Below, piece after piece: positions 18,039 to 26,193 of a stretch of DNA of 64,000 nucleotides. The position numbers and the translations under genes are program-made. The stretch is taken from the NCBI RefSeq assembly GCF_019977755.1, contig NZ_AP025144.1, positions 930,001 through 994,000 on the forward strand, read 5' to 3'. The notes beneath the pieces were generated by a model. That model was not told where the DNA came from. It did no database searches and saw only the letters and a program-made list of their open reading frames with translations. Each line of letters starts with the position of its first letter. Position 1 is the stretch's first letter. The DNA is from Vibrio penaeicida (GTDB lineage: Bacteria; Pseudomonadota; Gammaproteobacteria; Enterobacterales; Vibrionaceae).

Positions 18039-19466
18039 ATGACGGTTAAAACTCGTTTTGCTCCTAGCCCAACAGGCTATCTGCATGTCGGTGGTGCGCG
18101 TACTGCACTTTACTCTTGGTTATTTGCAAAGAATCAGGGCGGCGAATTCGTTCTGCGTATCGAAGATACCGATTTGGAGCGTAACTCTCAGGAAGCCGTT
18201 GATGCGATTCTAGAAGGTATGAAATGGCTTGGTTTAGAGTGGAATGAAGGTCCTTACTTCCAGTCTAAGCGTTTTGATCGTTACAACGAGCAAGTAGATA
18301 AGTTGCTCGCTGAAGATAAAGCTTACAAGTGCTATGCATCGAAAGAGCTTCTTGACGAGATTCGTGAAGAACAAGAAGCAAATAAAGAAATGCCTCGTTA
18401 CGATGCAAATCACCCAAAAATTAAAGCTGCAAATGAAGCCGCGAAAGACGGTGAACCATGTGTAGTACGCTTCCGCAATCCAAAAGAAGGAAGTGTTGTT
18501 TTTGATGACCAAATCCGTGGTCGTATCGAAATCAGTAATGATCAAATGGATGATCTTATCATTCGCCGTACCGATGGTTCGCCAACATATAACTTTGTTG
18601 TTGTTGTTGACGATTGGGATATGGGTATTACACATGTTGTTCGTGGTGAAGACCACATCAACAATACCCCTCGTCAAATTAACATTTATGAAGCGTTGGG
18701 TGCACCAGTTCCTACGTTTGCTCATTGCGCAATGATTCTGGGTGACGATGGAGCAAAACTGTCAAAACGTCATGGTGCAGTTTCTGTAATGCAATACCGC
18801 GACGAAGGTTACCTTCCAAATGCGTTGAACAACTACCTTGTTCGCCTTGGCTGGTCTCATGGCGATCAGGAGATTTTCTCACAAGAAGAAATGATTAAGC
18901 TGTTTAGCCTTGACGCGATTTCTAAATCGGCTTCAGCATTTAACACTGAAAAACTGCATTGGTTGAATAACCATTACATTAAAACGTCTGATCCTGCATA
19001 CGTAGCAGAGCACCTTCAGTGGCACCTAGAGAATCAAAACTTAAGCACTGAAAATGGTCCAGCCATTACAAGTGTTATCACTTTGGTTGGTGAGCGCTGC
19101 AATACGTTGGTAGAACTTGCAGAACAAATTCGTTACTTCTACGAAGACTTTTCTGAGTTTGAAGCGGGTGCGGCGAAGAAACACCTACGCGGTGTAGCGA
19201 AAGGTCCACTAGAGTTGGCATTGGCAAAAGTTGAAGCGCTTGAAGACTGGACAACAGCGAACATCAAAGAAGGTGTTATCGCGGCTGTTTGTGAAGAGCT
19301 TGAAATCGGCATGGGCAAGATCGGTATGCCACTGCGTGTTGCGGTAACGGGCGGCGGTCAGTCTCCATCTGTTGATGCAGTTATGGAGTTGATTGGCAAA
19401 GAGCGCGTTATTGCTCGTATCAAGATGGCACTAGAGTTCATCGCTGAGCGCGAAGCCAACGCATAA
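18039..19466 (+). CDS. gltX: Glutamyl-tRNA synthetase
   Basis: 475 residues, normal length for the discriminating bacterial enzyme. Class I synthetase signatures are present: the HIGH-type motif in [18 protein letters not shown] and the KMSKS-type motif in KLSKRHG. It charges tRNA-Glu with glutamate in the cytoplasm. The start has an AAAGGAA site 5 bases upstream. A clear terminator follows. Confidence 0.97.
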   Translation: MTVKTRFAPSPTGYLHVGGARTALYSWLFAKNQGGEFVLRIEDTDLERNSQEAVDAILEGMKWLGLEWNEGPYFQSKRFDRYNEQVDKLLAEDKAYKCYASKELLDEIREEQEANKEMPRYDANHPKIKAANEAAKDGEPCVVRFRNPKEGSVVFDDQIRGRIEISNDQMDDLIIRRTDGSPTYNFVVVVDDWDMGITHVVRGEDHINNTPRQINIYEALGAPVPTFAHCAMILGDDGAKLSKRHGAVSVMQYRDEGYLPNALNNYLVRLGWSHGDQEIFSQEEMIKLFSLDAISKSASAFNTEKLHWLNNHYIKTSDPAYVAEHLQWHLENQNLSTENGPAITSVITLVGERCNTLVELAEQIRYFYEDFSEFEAGAAKKHLRGVAKGPLELALAKVEALEDWTTANIKEGVIAAVCEELEIGMGKIGMPLRVAVTGGGQSPSVDAVMELIGKERVIARIKMALEFIAEREANA

Positions 19467-19485
19467 TCGGCGAAAACAGAAAGTA

Positions 19486-19507
19486 AAAGGCTGCGTATGC
19501 AGCCTTT
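19486..19507 (+). terminator. Terminator of gltX
   Basis: AAAGGCTGC (19486-19494), GTAT loop, GCAGCCTTT (19499-19507), then TTT. Confidence 0.88.
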
Positions 19508-19529
19508 TTTGATCGTGTTGAATCAATAT

Positions 19530-20036
19530 TTACTTGAGATCAATACTGTTAAGACGACCCATATAGGTCAGAATTTCGATATTGTTTTTGTGTGCTTCAA
19601 GTAACGCTTTTTTAGTTTGCGTATAAGCAGCAAGTTTACCGTGCTTGTTAATAGAGCAGACTTTGGTTTTGTATTTGTACTCGCCGCTTTCATTGAATTC
19701 TCGCCATTTTGCCAAATAACACGCATCCCGATGTTCAGGGTCGGATTTTGTTGGGTTCGGCTTATAAACAATGACAGGTTCCACACTGTGGGGTAAGCGT
19801 GTCATTAAGTATGGGTCTTTTAACAAGCGACGCCAAAATTTCCCCCACATTTCTCTACCAAGTTCATTGCGTAGTTTGATGGCTTTTTTCAAACCTTTCT
19901 TTTCACCAATGCGCACAAACCCCACAGAGCGATGCATTACAGTGTCATCTGGGGTGTGGATGTGTATTTTAAATGCAGTTTTGCTTTTAGAAATAAACCT
20001 GTGCCCGGTACTCGTTGTTAGGCTGCTTTTCTTCAT
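19530..20036 (-). CDS. Uncharacterised basic protein, possibly AP2-like
   Basis: 168 residues if started at the ATG at 20036 (MKKSSLTTSTGHRF...); a GTG at 20117 would add 27 residues, and neither start has a good ribosome-binding site. The protein is rich in lysine and arginine. Two segments (about 15-65 and 115-155) look like strand-strand-strand-helix units, resembling AP2/ERF-type DNA-binding folds; this is inference from pattern only. No signal peptide or membrane segment. I recognise the sequence as a type found in other vibrios but know of no tested function. Confidence 0.55.
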   Translation of the reverse strand: MKKSSLTTSTGHRFISKSKTAFKIHIHTPDDTVMHRSVGFVRIGEKKGLKKAIKLRNELGREMWGKFWRRLLKDPYLMTRLPHSVEPVIVYKPNPTKSDPEHRDACYLAKWREFNESGEYKYKTKVCSINKHGKLAAYTQTKKALLEAHKNNIEILTYMGRLNSIDLK

Positions 20037-20450
20037 AAAGGACGAAATTGATATGTTTGTTACTTGGCGAAAAGAATAGAAGAATTTGTCACTAGTTTGA
20101 AGAGCGTCGCAACTCACACGGCACCCCAGTCACATTTTTACATTAGAAGTGATTCAAGGATCTTATGAACGAAGCAAATCAGAAATTTTTAATCATTTCT
20201 GTCAACTTTCTCTATATATGAATCAAGATCCCATCGGTAACGAGTTTAATAATTGAGCTTTATATACAGTTGATCTCTTATTCTATGAATGTTTTTCAGA
20301 CCTTTGTACGGAAAATATCCATATATAGTCGTATATTTAATGATCTAAACCTCTATTACCTTATATTTCACTATGCTTAAATGAAGCTTGATAATGAGTG
20401 TTGTTATCAATAAATAAAACATAGATTAGAAAAGTTAAGGAGCCCCCAAA
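20037..20450. other. AT-rich intergenic region upstream of azurin
   Basis: About 410 bp, strongly AT-rich. It contains the Fur-like dyad at 20388-20410 (listed separately). The rest shows no convincing gene; an 18-codon frame at 20165 was examined and rejected. Confidence 0.6.
20388..20410 (+). promoter_or_regulatory. Fur-like dyad ahead of azurin
   Basis: TTGATAA (20388-20394) and TTATCAA (20404-20410) are exact complements 9 bp apart. The inner 19 bases (20390-20408) agree with the Fur consensus at 14 of 19 positions by eye. It lies about 40 bp before the azurin start. An FNR-type site (TTGAT-N4-ATCAA) is excluded by the spacing. Confidence 0.45.
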
Positions 20451-20888
20451 ATGAAGAAGTTACTCATCGCTTTCCTCGGACTGTTTTCATTCAGTGCGCT
20501 GGCAAACCCTTGTCAAGTAACCGTCGAAGCAACCGATGCCATGCAGTTCAACACCAAAGCAATTAGTGTCCCTTCCAGCTGTGAATCCTTTACCGTTGAT
20601 TTAAAACATGTAGGCAGCTTGGCTTCCGCAGTCATGGGGCATAATTGGGTATTGACCGAAACCGCAAACTTCCAACCCTTGGCGTTGGATTCCGCAAAAG
20701 CAGGGCTGGACAATAATTACGTTCCTCCTGGTGACAAGCACGTACTGGCTGCAACAAAAATCATTGGCGGCGGTGAAAGCACGTCCGTTACTTTCTCTAC
20801 AGCCGAACTAAAAGGCAAAGATCTAACGTTCTTTTGTTCATTCCCAGGACACTGGGCAATTATGAAAGGCTCATTGAAAGTAGAGTAG
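20451..20888 (+). CDS. Azurin, periplasmic blue copper protein
   Basis: 145 residues with a signal peptide (MKKLLIAFLGLFSFSALA). All type 1 copper ligands are visible in precursor numbering: H64 (in MGHNW, with G63 before it), C129, H134 and M138 in FFCSFPGHWAIMKG, with the azurin spacing. C21 and C44 have the spacing of the conserved disulfide. It carries electrons in the periplasm, probably between cytochromes and a peroxidase or reductase not encoded here. Good AAGGAG ribosome-binding site. Confidence 0.95.
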   Translation: MKKLLIAFLGLFSFSALANPCQVTVEATDAMQFNTKAISVPSSCESFTVDLKHVGSLASAVMGHNWVLTETANFQPLALDSAKAGLDNNYVPPGDKHVLAATKIIGGGESTSVTFSTAELKGKDLTFFCSFPGHWAIMKGSLKVE

Positions 20889-21075
20889 GTCATATAAAAA
20901 GGTGGCAAAATGAATTTGCTGCCTTTCCCGATAAGCTAGTTATGACTGCTGGTTCAACCAAGCAAGCGACTCCATTCTCAAATTTCAAAAATACAATATT
21001 CAACATGTTGAGCTTGCTGACGCCGATCTGTATTTTTAGTCAACAAATATAAATACGTTACCAAGGAACGTTCTT

Positions 21076-21780
21076 ATGGCTAAATTTTTAAACACCAGCG
21101 CAACGAATTATTATCTAGAAGAGTTGATAAAAAATGCGTCTGAGCGGCTTATCTTAATCAGCCCTTTTTTGAAGCTCAATGATCGAATTAAAGAACTGCT
21201 TGAAGATAAAGATAGAATGAAAATAGACATCAGAATTGTCTACGGTAAAAGTGAACTGCAACCAGAAGAAATTAACTGGCTAAAGGAGCTTTCTTTTGTT
21301 CGCACAAGCTTTTGCAAAAATCTTCACGCTAAGTGCTATATCAACGAAGAGTCTTGTATCATTTCGAGTTTAAACCTATACGAGTTTAGTCAGGTTAATA
21401 ATAATGAAATGGGTATATTCCTTGATAGACATGAAGATGCAGACATTTTCCGTGACGCCTATGAAGAAGCGCAAAGAATTATACGAATAAGTGATGAAGT
21501 ACGTATTTCTTTCGAAAAAGTGGAAAGTGTACAAGCGTCAGATCAGGATTCTGAAGTTAAACAAAGCCAAGGTACTAAACTCTCGTCTTCAAAGGTAGCT
21601 CAAAGGCTAAAACTTAAGACCAATGAGTTTCTAGATAAATGCTGTTCTGCTGGGTATCTGACTTACAAAGAGGATAAGCATATTCTTACCGAAAAAGGCA
21701 TCAACGTTGGTGCAGAACAAAAATACAGCAAGCGGTTCGGGGCATACTTTATTTGGCCAAGTGACTTAACACTAGATTGA
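21076..21780 (+). CDS. Phospholipase D-like protein with C-terminal winged-helix-like region
   Basis: 234 residues. One PLD/nuclease-type HKD half-motif is present: H84 and K86 in NLHAKCYINE, with SSLN at 97-100 in place of GSxN. The N-terminal strand LILISPFLK is also typical. After a linker (~160-170) a C-terminal basic region (KVAQRLKLKTNEFLDKCCSAGYLTY) looks like a winged-helix or phage-antirepressor tail. A single HKD motif implies a dimeric active site, as in Nuc-type nucleases. It may be a nuclease; a role in defence or DNA repair is a guess from context. It ends before a strong terminator and is not in an operon. Confidence 0.7.
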   Translation: MAKFLNTSATNYYLEELIKNASERLILISPFLKLNDRIKELLEDKDRMKIDIRIVYGKSELQPEEINWLKELSFVRTSFCKNLHAKCYINEESCIISSLNLYEFSQVNNNEMGIFLDRHEDADIFRDAYEEAQRIIRISDEVRISFEKVESVQASDQDSEVKQSQGTKLSSSKVAQRLKLKTNEFLDKCCSAGYLTYKEDKHILTEKGINVGAEQKYSKRFGAYFIWPSDLTLD

Positions 21781-21809
21781 GCGAATATTAAGGCGAATAT
21801 ATGTTTATA

Positions 21810-21833
21810 GGGCTAGCAACGAATTGCTAGCCC
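21810..21833 (+). terminator. Terminator after the PLD-like gene
   Basis: GGGCTAGCAA (21810-21819), CGAA loop, TTGCTAGCCC (21824-21833), then TTTAGTTTGTTG. Confidence 0.85.
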
Positions 21834-21870
21834 TTTAGTTTGTTGTTCCTAAATATGCGAACAAGGGCAA

Positions 21871-22478
21871 ATGAAATTGCAGGCTAAAGAAGACGCTTTC
21901 ACTAAAGTATTCGGTATTCAAGCGGATGTAGATAAATACCTATATCTTGAACAAACAAGCCTCTCAGATTCAGAAGTTATTCGTGATGGTGAATGGCTTA
22001 TATTTGATGGTTCTTCAAAGTTATCAACTTGGCATCCTATACCACTCGACTGGCTAATACATGATGACTCGGCAGATTTGGAGAAGCCAATGGTTGCCGC
22101 TTGGGGGAGCAGTACTTTTGTTGTTCGTCACGACATAGTACCTAAATTTCAGGAAAAGATGGGGGCATCTTGCGAGTTTTTACCTGTGAATGTTGATAAC
22201 TCGGTATGGTATGCATTAAATGTTGTTTCTAAACTGGATGCGCTAGACAGCGAATTGACAGAGGTAAACTACAAACCCAATGGTCGAATACATAAAACCA
22301 GACCATACAAACGATTCGTTGTCGATCGCAACAAGGTTCTACTCCAAAGTTGTTTAAGATAAGCGACACTCCGATAAGCCTATATACATCGAATGCTGAA
22401 AACAGCTTTTTAAACCTAGTGACAAAAAATGAATTCACTGGACTTAGCTTTTATGAAATCGAGAGTTCCGGCTCGTGA
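21871..22478 (+). pseudogene. Imm11-like (DUF1629) immunity gene with a frameshift
   Basis: Frame one runs 21871-22362 (163 residues, MKLQAKEDAFTKVFGIQADV...). It ends abruptly after VVDRNKV, but a second frame continues from about 22344 to a TGA at 22476-22478 with PKLFKISDTPISLYTSNAEN and then a tail containing TKNEFTGLSFYEIES. That tail is the typical C-terminus of the Imm11/DUF1629 family of contact-toxin immunity proteins (lF.I...(i/v)Y.T..f...v....LTGL.F.E(v/i)). One missing base around 22335-22350 explains the break; a single added C in ACTCC would restore the frame. No toxin gene is adjacent, so it is an orphan. It could also be a sequencing error. Confidence 0.7.
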
Positions 22479-22499
22479 TTTATCTACGATATCAAGCTG

Positions 22500-22548
22500 T
22501 GTAGCACTGATTACAGAAAAATAGAAAATTGCTACATGGGTGCTACAT
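22500..22548. repeat. TGCTACA(T) repeats, possible integrase arm sites
   Basis: TGCTACAT occurs at 22530-22537 and 22541-22548 (11 bp apart), with an inverted TGTAGCAC at 22500-22507. The cluster lies about 60 bp from the 3' end of tRNA-Arg. Short repeats of this type accompany tyrosine-recombinase attachment sites; no integrase gene is present in the window. Confidence 0.4.
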
Positions 22549-22566
22549 ATAGTGGCAATAAACAAA

Positions 22567-22598
22567 AAAGCCTTAGCTTAAAAATAAGCTAAGGCTTT
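22567..22598. terminator. Terminator beside tRNA-Arg
   Basis: AAAGCCTTAGCTTA (22567-22580), AAAA loop, TAAGCTAAGGCTTT (22585-22598): a perfect 14-bp stem with A/T runs on both sides. It serves the tRNA on the minus strand. Confidence 0.85.
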
Positions 22599-22606
22599 GT
22601 TTTATA

Positions 22607-22683
22607 TGGCGCTCCCGACAGGATTCGAACCTGTGACCTGCCCCTTAGGAGGGGGCCGCGCTATCCAGCTGTGCCACGGGAGC
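22607..22683 (-). tRNA. tRNA-Arg, anticodon CCU
   Basis: 77 bases including an encoded 3' CCA. The acceptor GCTCCCG (5') pairs with CGGGAGC (3') with discriminator G. The anticodon arm reads CCCCCT-CCT-AAGGGG region with CCT in the loop, and GGTTCGAATCC forms the T loop. The same isoacceptor (argW in E. coli) is a frequent integration site for mobile elements. It lies 49 bp downstream of flgT on the same strand. Confidence 0.95.
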
Positions 22684-22732
22684 GGATTATTTTTATCATA
22701 CCTATTTTTCTCCCGATGTTAAGCGTTTGGTT

Positions 22733-23872
22733 TTAGTCGAAAATTTGTTTGTGCATCACATCGCCAATTTGAACGCTTCGAGCGAGATTAGGTTGATTTA
22801 TTGAAAGCTCTGCACCTTTATCATAGACGCGCGTTACGGTAAGCGTTATATCACTCTTAGACACGCGATTACGGGCAATTCCGTGCTGATCAACAAAGGC
22901 TCCTGTATGCCAAAGCTGCAATACATCGCCTTTTTTCACGCCATGACGGCGACCTAGGTCGATGGTTACGGTGTTATCTTTTATCGACACAATTTCTGGC
23001 AAGGTGATCTTGCAAGACAGCTCAGATTCCAGATCCAGCATCACGTTACGGCTAACACGCATCATCATTTCGCCGTAGGTAGAAGACCAGAACCGCGCAC
23101 CCTTGGTGTCTACTTTACTGGTTTTAGGGAAAGGCCAAAGTGCCACTTCACGATAATTCTTAGTGTACATTTCATTGCCCGTTTTTCCATCGAACACACT
23201 TACTTCCATAGCAAACTGGCGGTTAATGGTTTCTCCCCCAAGCAGTGAAGATTCGACTGTGGCAGTGAGATCAGTAATGGCTGCTGTCATAAGGTATTGT
23301 GCACCTGTGTCCTGTGCCAGCATTTTGACGACTTCTGGTTGATCTTTTCTGATCTCATATTCTGTTGTCCCTACAGAATAAAAGCTCAGTGATTCTTCAT
23401 TTAATTGGCGGCTGATGATTGTGCCGTAATCTTTACCGAGATAATACATGCTGCCCATAACGGCTTGAGTGGGTTCGAGTATATCGATAAGCCCCACAGC
23501 AAATGTCTTTTTATACTGGTCTACATGGCAACCCTTTGCCGAAGGGTAAATATCCACTCTAACTTTTAACCTGACTTTGCCGCCTGAAGTGTCTTCATTA
23601 ACGATACGGACATAACGAACTTCGTGATTGGTAAACTGATATTCCTGTCTTGGATCTTCCAGAAAAGGCTGAATGAAGCTGAGCGTGCCGATGTCGGCAC
23701 CAGAAAAACTCATTGCTTTATATAGCGCATCCTCTATGGCGTGAATTCTTGCTGCCTCTTTTGTTGACACTATGGTGGCATCGCCATTGACTTCATACCA
23801 TGCAGCGTGAAGTCCAGTTGAAAAGATCAAACTGAATATCAACAAGATGGTTCGCAAATCGTATTTTTTCAT
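22733..23872 (-). CDS. flgT: Flagellar H-ring protein FlgT
   Basis: 379 residues with a signal peptide (ending STGLHA). The sequence AWYEVNGDATIVSTKEAARIHAIEDALYKAM and the C-terminal SH3-like part (IDLGRRHGVKKGDVLQLWHTG) match FlgT, which builds the H ring around the sodium-driven polar motor and helps anchor MotX/MotY in the T ring. Divergent from flgO-flgP, as elsewhere in Vibrio. A sigma-54-like site lies about 90 bp ahead. Confidence 0.95.
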   Translation of the reverse strand: MKKYDLRTILLIFSLIFSTGLHAAWYEVNGDATIVSTKEAARIHAIEDALYKAMSFSGADIGTLSFIQPFLEDPRQEYQFTNHEVRYVRIVNEDTSGGKVRLKVRVDIYPSAKGCHVDQYKKTFAVGLIDILEPTQAVMGSMYYLGKDYGTIISRQLNEESLSFYSVGTTEYEIRKDQPEVVKMLAQDTGAQYLMTAAITDLTATVESSLLGGETINRQFAMEVSVFDGKTGNEMYTKNYREVALWPFPKTSKVDTKGARFWSSTYGEMMMRVSRNVMLDLESELSCKITLPEIVSIKDNTVTIDLGRRHGVKKGDVLQLWHTGAFVDQHGIARNRVSKSDITLTVTRVYDKGAELSINQPNLARSVQIGDVMHKQIFD

Positions 23873-23959
23873 CAGTGTTTTACCATTTGGGTATGTTTTT
23901 TGCTAAATACTTGGTTAGCAGGTTTCGGTGAGTTTTTTCTTAGCGAGCAACTAAGGAAA

Positions 23960-23976
23960 AGCAAGTATTGTTCCAA
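23960..23976 (-). promoter_or_regulatory. Sigma-54-like promoter of flgT
   Basis: Minus strand TTGGAACAATACTTGCT: GG and GC elements 12 bp apart, as needed for sigma-54; the -24 element has A where C is usual. It lies about 90 bp before the flgT start. Confidence 0.5.
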
Positions 23977-24030
23977 CAACTGGTAAACACGTTGGAGTAA
24001 TAACACCAAGTATATCCGGAGATGAAGAGA

Positions 24031-24666
24031 ATGAAGAAATGGTTTGTAGTCGCAATGACAATGCTTTTAGCGTCTTGCGCATTTTCACCAATATACGATG
24101 GTAAAGACACGTATCCAGGCAGCCGATTTATGCTGATGGATACGCCTCGTCATACCATGGATTTTTTTGTAGAAAGTTTAACTGAGGAGTTGATTCTTTC
24201 TAATACCAGCGTGTCGGCGCGTTCACCTATTGCCATTACATCTTTTGTTGATTTACAAAATATGGACACCACGAATTGGTTAGGGAACTCTGTTTCTGAG
24301 GGTTTTATTCACCAATTTCAACGTCGTGGATTTAAAGTGGTGGACTTTAAAGCAACAGGCTCTATTCGAGTGACGCAAGAAGGCGATTTTGCCTTTAGCC
24401 GTGACTGGAAAGAGTTGGCAAGAGAGCAAGATGTCAAATACGTTCTGACGGGAACGATGTTGCGTCAAGAAGGTGGTGTGTTAGTAAACGCACGTGTGGT
24501 TGGTATGCAAACCCGTATTGTTGTCGCAACAGCACAAGGTTTCTTGCCGGCAGATCGTATTGGGCGTGATCTAGAAACCCTGAGAAGTATTCGAACTCAG
24601 GATGGTGTGATCATTCGCTCCGATCCAGAGATGAAAACGCAGAACACCATTATTCTACGTCCATAG
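24031..24666 (+). CDS. flgO: Outer-membrane lipoprotein FlgO
   Basis: 211 residues from the ATG at 24031; the ATG at 24022 sits directly on the GGAG ribosome-binding site and is unlikely. The lipoprotein signal MKKWFVVAMTMLLASC has a clear lipobox. The body matches FlgO, part of the Vibrio polar-flagellum outer-membrane disk needed for stability and motility. Followed 31 bp later by flgP, the usual pair. Confidence 0.93.
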   Translation: MKKWFVVAMTMLLASCAFSPIYDGKDTYPGSRFMLMDTPRHTMDFFVESLTEELILSNTSVSARSPIAITSFVDLQNMDTTNWLGNSVSEGFIHQFQRRGFKVVDFKATGSIRVTQEGDFAFSRDWKELAREQDVKYVLTGTMLRQEGGVLVNARVVGMQTRIVVATAQGFLPADRIGRDLETLRSIRTQDGVIIRSDPEMKTQNTIILRP

Positions 24667-24697
24667 AATTGCCGAAGCAGAGATTAAGGTGAGAGAG

Positions 24698-25126
24698 ATG
24701 AAAAAGTTACTTTTATTGATTACCGTGCTGGTGGCAGTAGGTTGCCAGCCTATTAATAACCGCAGCGAGAACGTTTTGGTTGCCGTAGGGTATGCGAGTA
24801 TTAGTGAGCAAAGAGGGCGCACAGCCGAAGAAAAGCAGGTGCGTGCGTTAAGAGCTTCAAAAGTCGATGCCTATCGTGAACTCGCAGAACAAGTGTATGG
24901 TTTACGAGTAAGCGCACGATCGGATCTTGAAGATCAACGTCTAGGCACCGAGTATGCGTCTGGAGCTGTAGACGGTGTGATCCGTGGTGCTGAGGTCGTT
25001 AGAACCTATGCTGTAGGTGACAATTATGTGACCGAGCTGAAACTGGATATAGAAAAGATGGATAAGTTACGTGAATACGGTGACGTCCAACAAGTGCCAA
25101 TTAAAAAGAAATCGACTCTATTTTGA
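24698..25126 (+). CDS. flgP: Flagellar outer-membrane lipoprotein FlgP (LPP20 family)
   Basis: 142 residues from the ATG at 24698, which follows AAGGTGAGAG; a GTG at 24689 is less likely. The lipobox is in LITVLVAVGC. The LPP20-type domain (ALRASKVDAYRELAEQVYGLRV) forms the outer-membrane basal disk in flagellated bacteria. Second gene of the flgO-flgP operon, ended by a strong terminator. Confidence 0.93.
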   Translation: MKKLLLLITVLVAVGCQPINNRSENVLVAVGYASISEQRGRTAEEKQVRALRASKVDAYRELAEQVYGLRVSARSDLEDQRLGTEYASGAVDGVIRGAEVVRTYAVGDNYVTELKLDIEKMDKLREYGDVQQVPIKKKSTLF

Positions 25127-25211
25127 TTGAACAAAACCGCTATTCTCTTCAGCGAAATATACTATTGCTCTAATCAAACGATCACATTAACTAAAGTGAT
25201 CGCTTCAAACA

Positions 25212-25240
25212 AAAGCGGCAACCCATTAGGTTGCCGCTTT
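25212..25240. terminator. Terminator between flgP and flgN
   Basis: AAAGCGGCAACC (25212-25223), CATTA loop, GGTTGCCGCTTT (25229-25240), with T and A runs on both sides; serves the convergent flgOP and flgMN transcripts. Confidence 0.88.
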
Positions 25241-25260
25241 TTAAATCCAGTAATTTTGCT

Positions 25261-25295
25261 TATACCAAGAAGCTAGAAAGAAGTCACTTGGGTAT
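25261..25295. repeat. Inverted-repeat element, copy B of the TATACCCAAG family
   Basis: TATACCAAG (25261-25269) faces CACTTGGGTAT (25285-25295). It lies immediately downstream of flgN and of the preceding terminator, so it is in non-coding sequence. Confidence 0.5.
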
Positions 25296-25299
25296 TGGG

Positions 25300-25725
25300 T
25301 TACGCTTTGATATTCGTACCAAGTGTTGAAACCGTATGAGTTTGACCACCGGCATTGTAGGTCATACCAATCTTGCCGCGGCTTTGTTGCATTAGGTTAT
25401 GCAGTTTATTGAAGCTTAGCTGAGCGCGCTGTAAAGCGTCACCGTTGATCTCATTCATTTGTTGGCATTCTGCCACAAGAGATTGTACTTGCTTTACTTT
25501 ATCTGCAAATGCGGTGTTTGATTGAAGCTGCTCAACGTCAGTATGTTCGGCAATTCGTTGGTCGGTTTGTTGGAGCTGTGATATTAAGGCGAGTTTTTGC
25601 TTCGCTAAGGATTCGATGTCTTTAGAAACACGGTTAGCGATCGCGACTTTTTCCTGCTCTAACAGACCCGAAAGGGATTGAGCATTCTGAATTTGATATT
25701 CGAGTAGACTATTTAATGTTGCCAT
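25300..25725 (-). CDS. flgN: Flagellar export chaperone FlgN
   Basis: 141 residues, all helical with many glutamines (LLEYQIQNAQSLSGLLEQEK...), the expected size and character of FlgN, the cytoplasmic chaperone of the hook-associated proteins FlgK and FlgL, both encoded downstream in this window. It follows flgM by 35 bp and is transcribed with it. Confidence 0.9.
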   Translation of the reverse strand: MATLNSLLEYQIQNAQSLSGLLEQEKVAIANRVSKDIESLAKQKLALISQLQQTDQRIAEHTDVEQLQSNTAFADKVKQVQSLVAECQQMNEINGDALQRAQLSFNKLHNLMQQSRGKIGMTYNAGGQTHTVSTLGTNIKA

Positions 25726-25760
25726 AAATTAAGAATTGAAAAAAAGCTGGACTGCAGCTA

Positions 25761-26072
25761 TTACAGTCCAGCTAGTTCATCTTCAAACTTCACCATATTT
25801 TCTGCCAGCTTCTCCGGATCTACAGTGTAGGATCCGTTTGCAATTGCCTCTTTAATAGCAGCGACTTTCGCGCTATCAAAGCTGGGCTCGGCAGCCATGG
25901 ATTGGTGAAGTTGACCGATCGCTTTGCTTTCTTGGCTAAGCGAGACAGCGTCTTTGCCGCCTTTAGGTTCGGCGACAGAATCAGAACGCGACGTAGCGTT
26001 TGAATCTGTGCGGGTTTGAGTGCGGCTAGTTGCCACATTCTGCCCGGACCTTAATTGATCAATGCTTGCCAT
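25761..26072 (-). CDS. flgM: Anti-sigma-28 factor FlgM
   Basis: 103 residues; the N-terminal half is polar and probably disordered, and the C-terminal half (LHQSMAAEPSFDSAKVAAIKEAIANGSYTVDPEKLAENMVKFE) is the sigma-28-binding region. FlgM holds FliA inactive until it is exported through the finished hook. A sigma-28 promoter precedes it, giving the expected feedback. Cotranscribed with flgN. Confidence 0.95.
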   Translation of the reverse strand: MASIDQLRSGQNVATSRTQTRTDSNATSRSDSVAEPKGGKDAVSLSQESKAIGQLHQSMAAEPSFDSAKVAAIKEAIANGSYTVDPEKLAENMVKFEDELAGL

Positions 26073-26115
26073 AGTTTGAGCCTTATTCGCAAATTATAAA
26101 GAACCTGTACAAATT

Positions 26116-26142
26116 ATATCGACAAGGATTTGGAATACTTTA
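26116..26142 (-). promoter_or_regulatory. Sigma-28 promoter of flgMN
   Basis: Minus strand TAAAGTAT (26142-26135), 11 bp, GTCGATAT (26123-26116). This agrees closely with TAAAGTTT-N11-GCCGATAA, the enterobacterial FliA consensus, including the exact spacing. It lies about 45 bp ahead of the flgM start. Confidence 0.85.
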
Positions 26143-26193
26143 ACTAAAATTTACTCAAAAGATCGAGTTTTTTCATTTTCCAATTTATACAGA

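Noticed and set aside
18234..18725. 163-codon frame opposite gltX
   Set aside because: Antisense to a conserved synthetase; a codon-bias shadow.
20165..20221. 18-codon frame after an AAGGA sequence
   Set aside because: Too short, AT-rich, no terminator or conservation evidence; noted only because of the ribosome-binding-site-like sequence.
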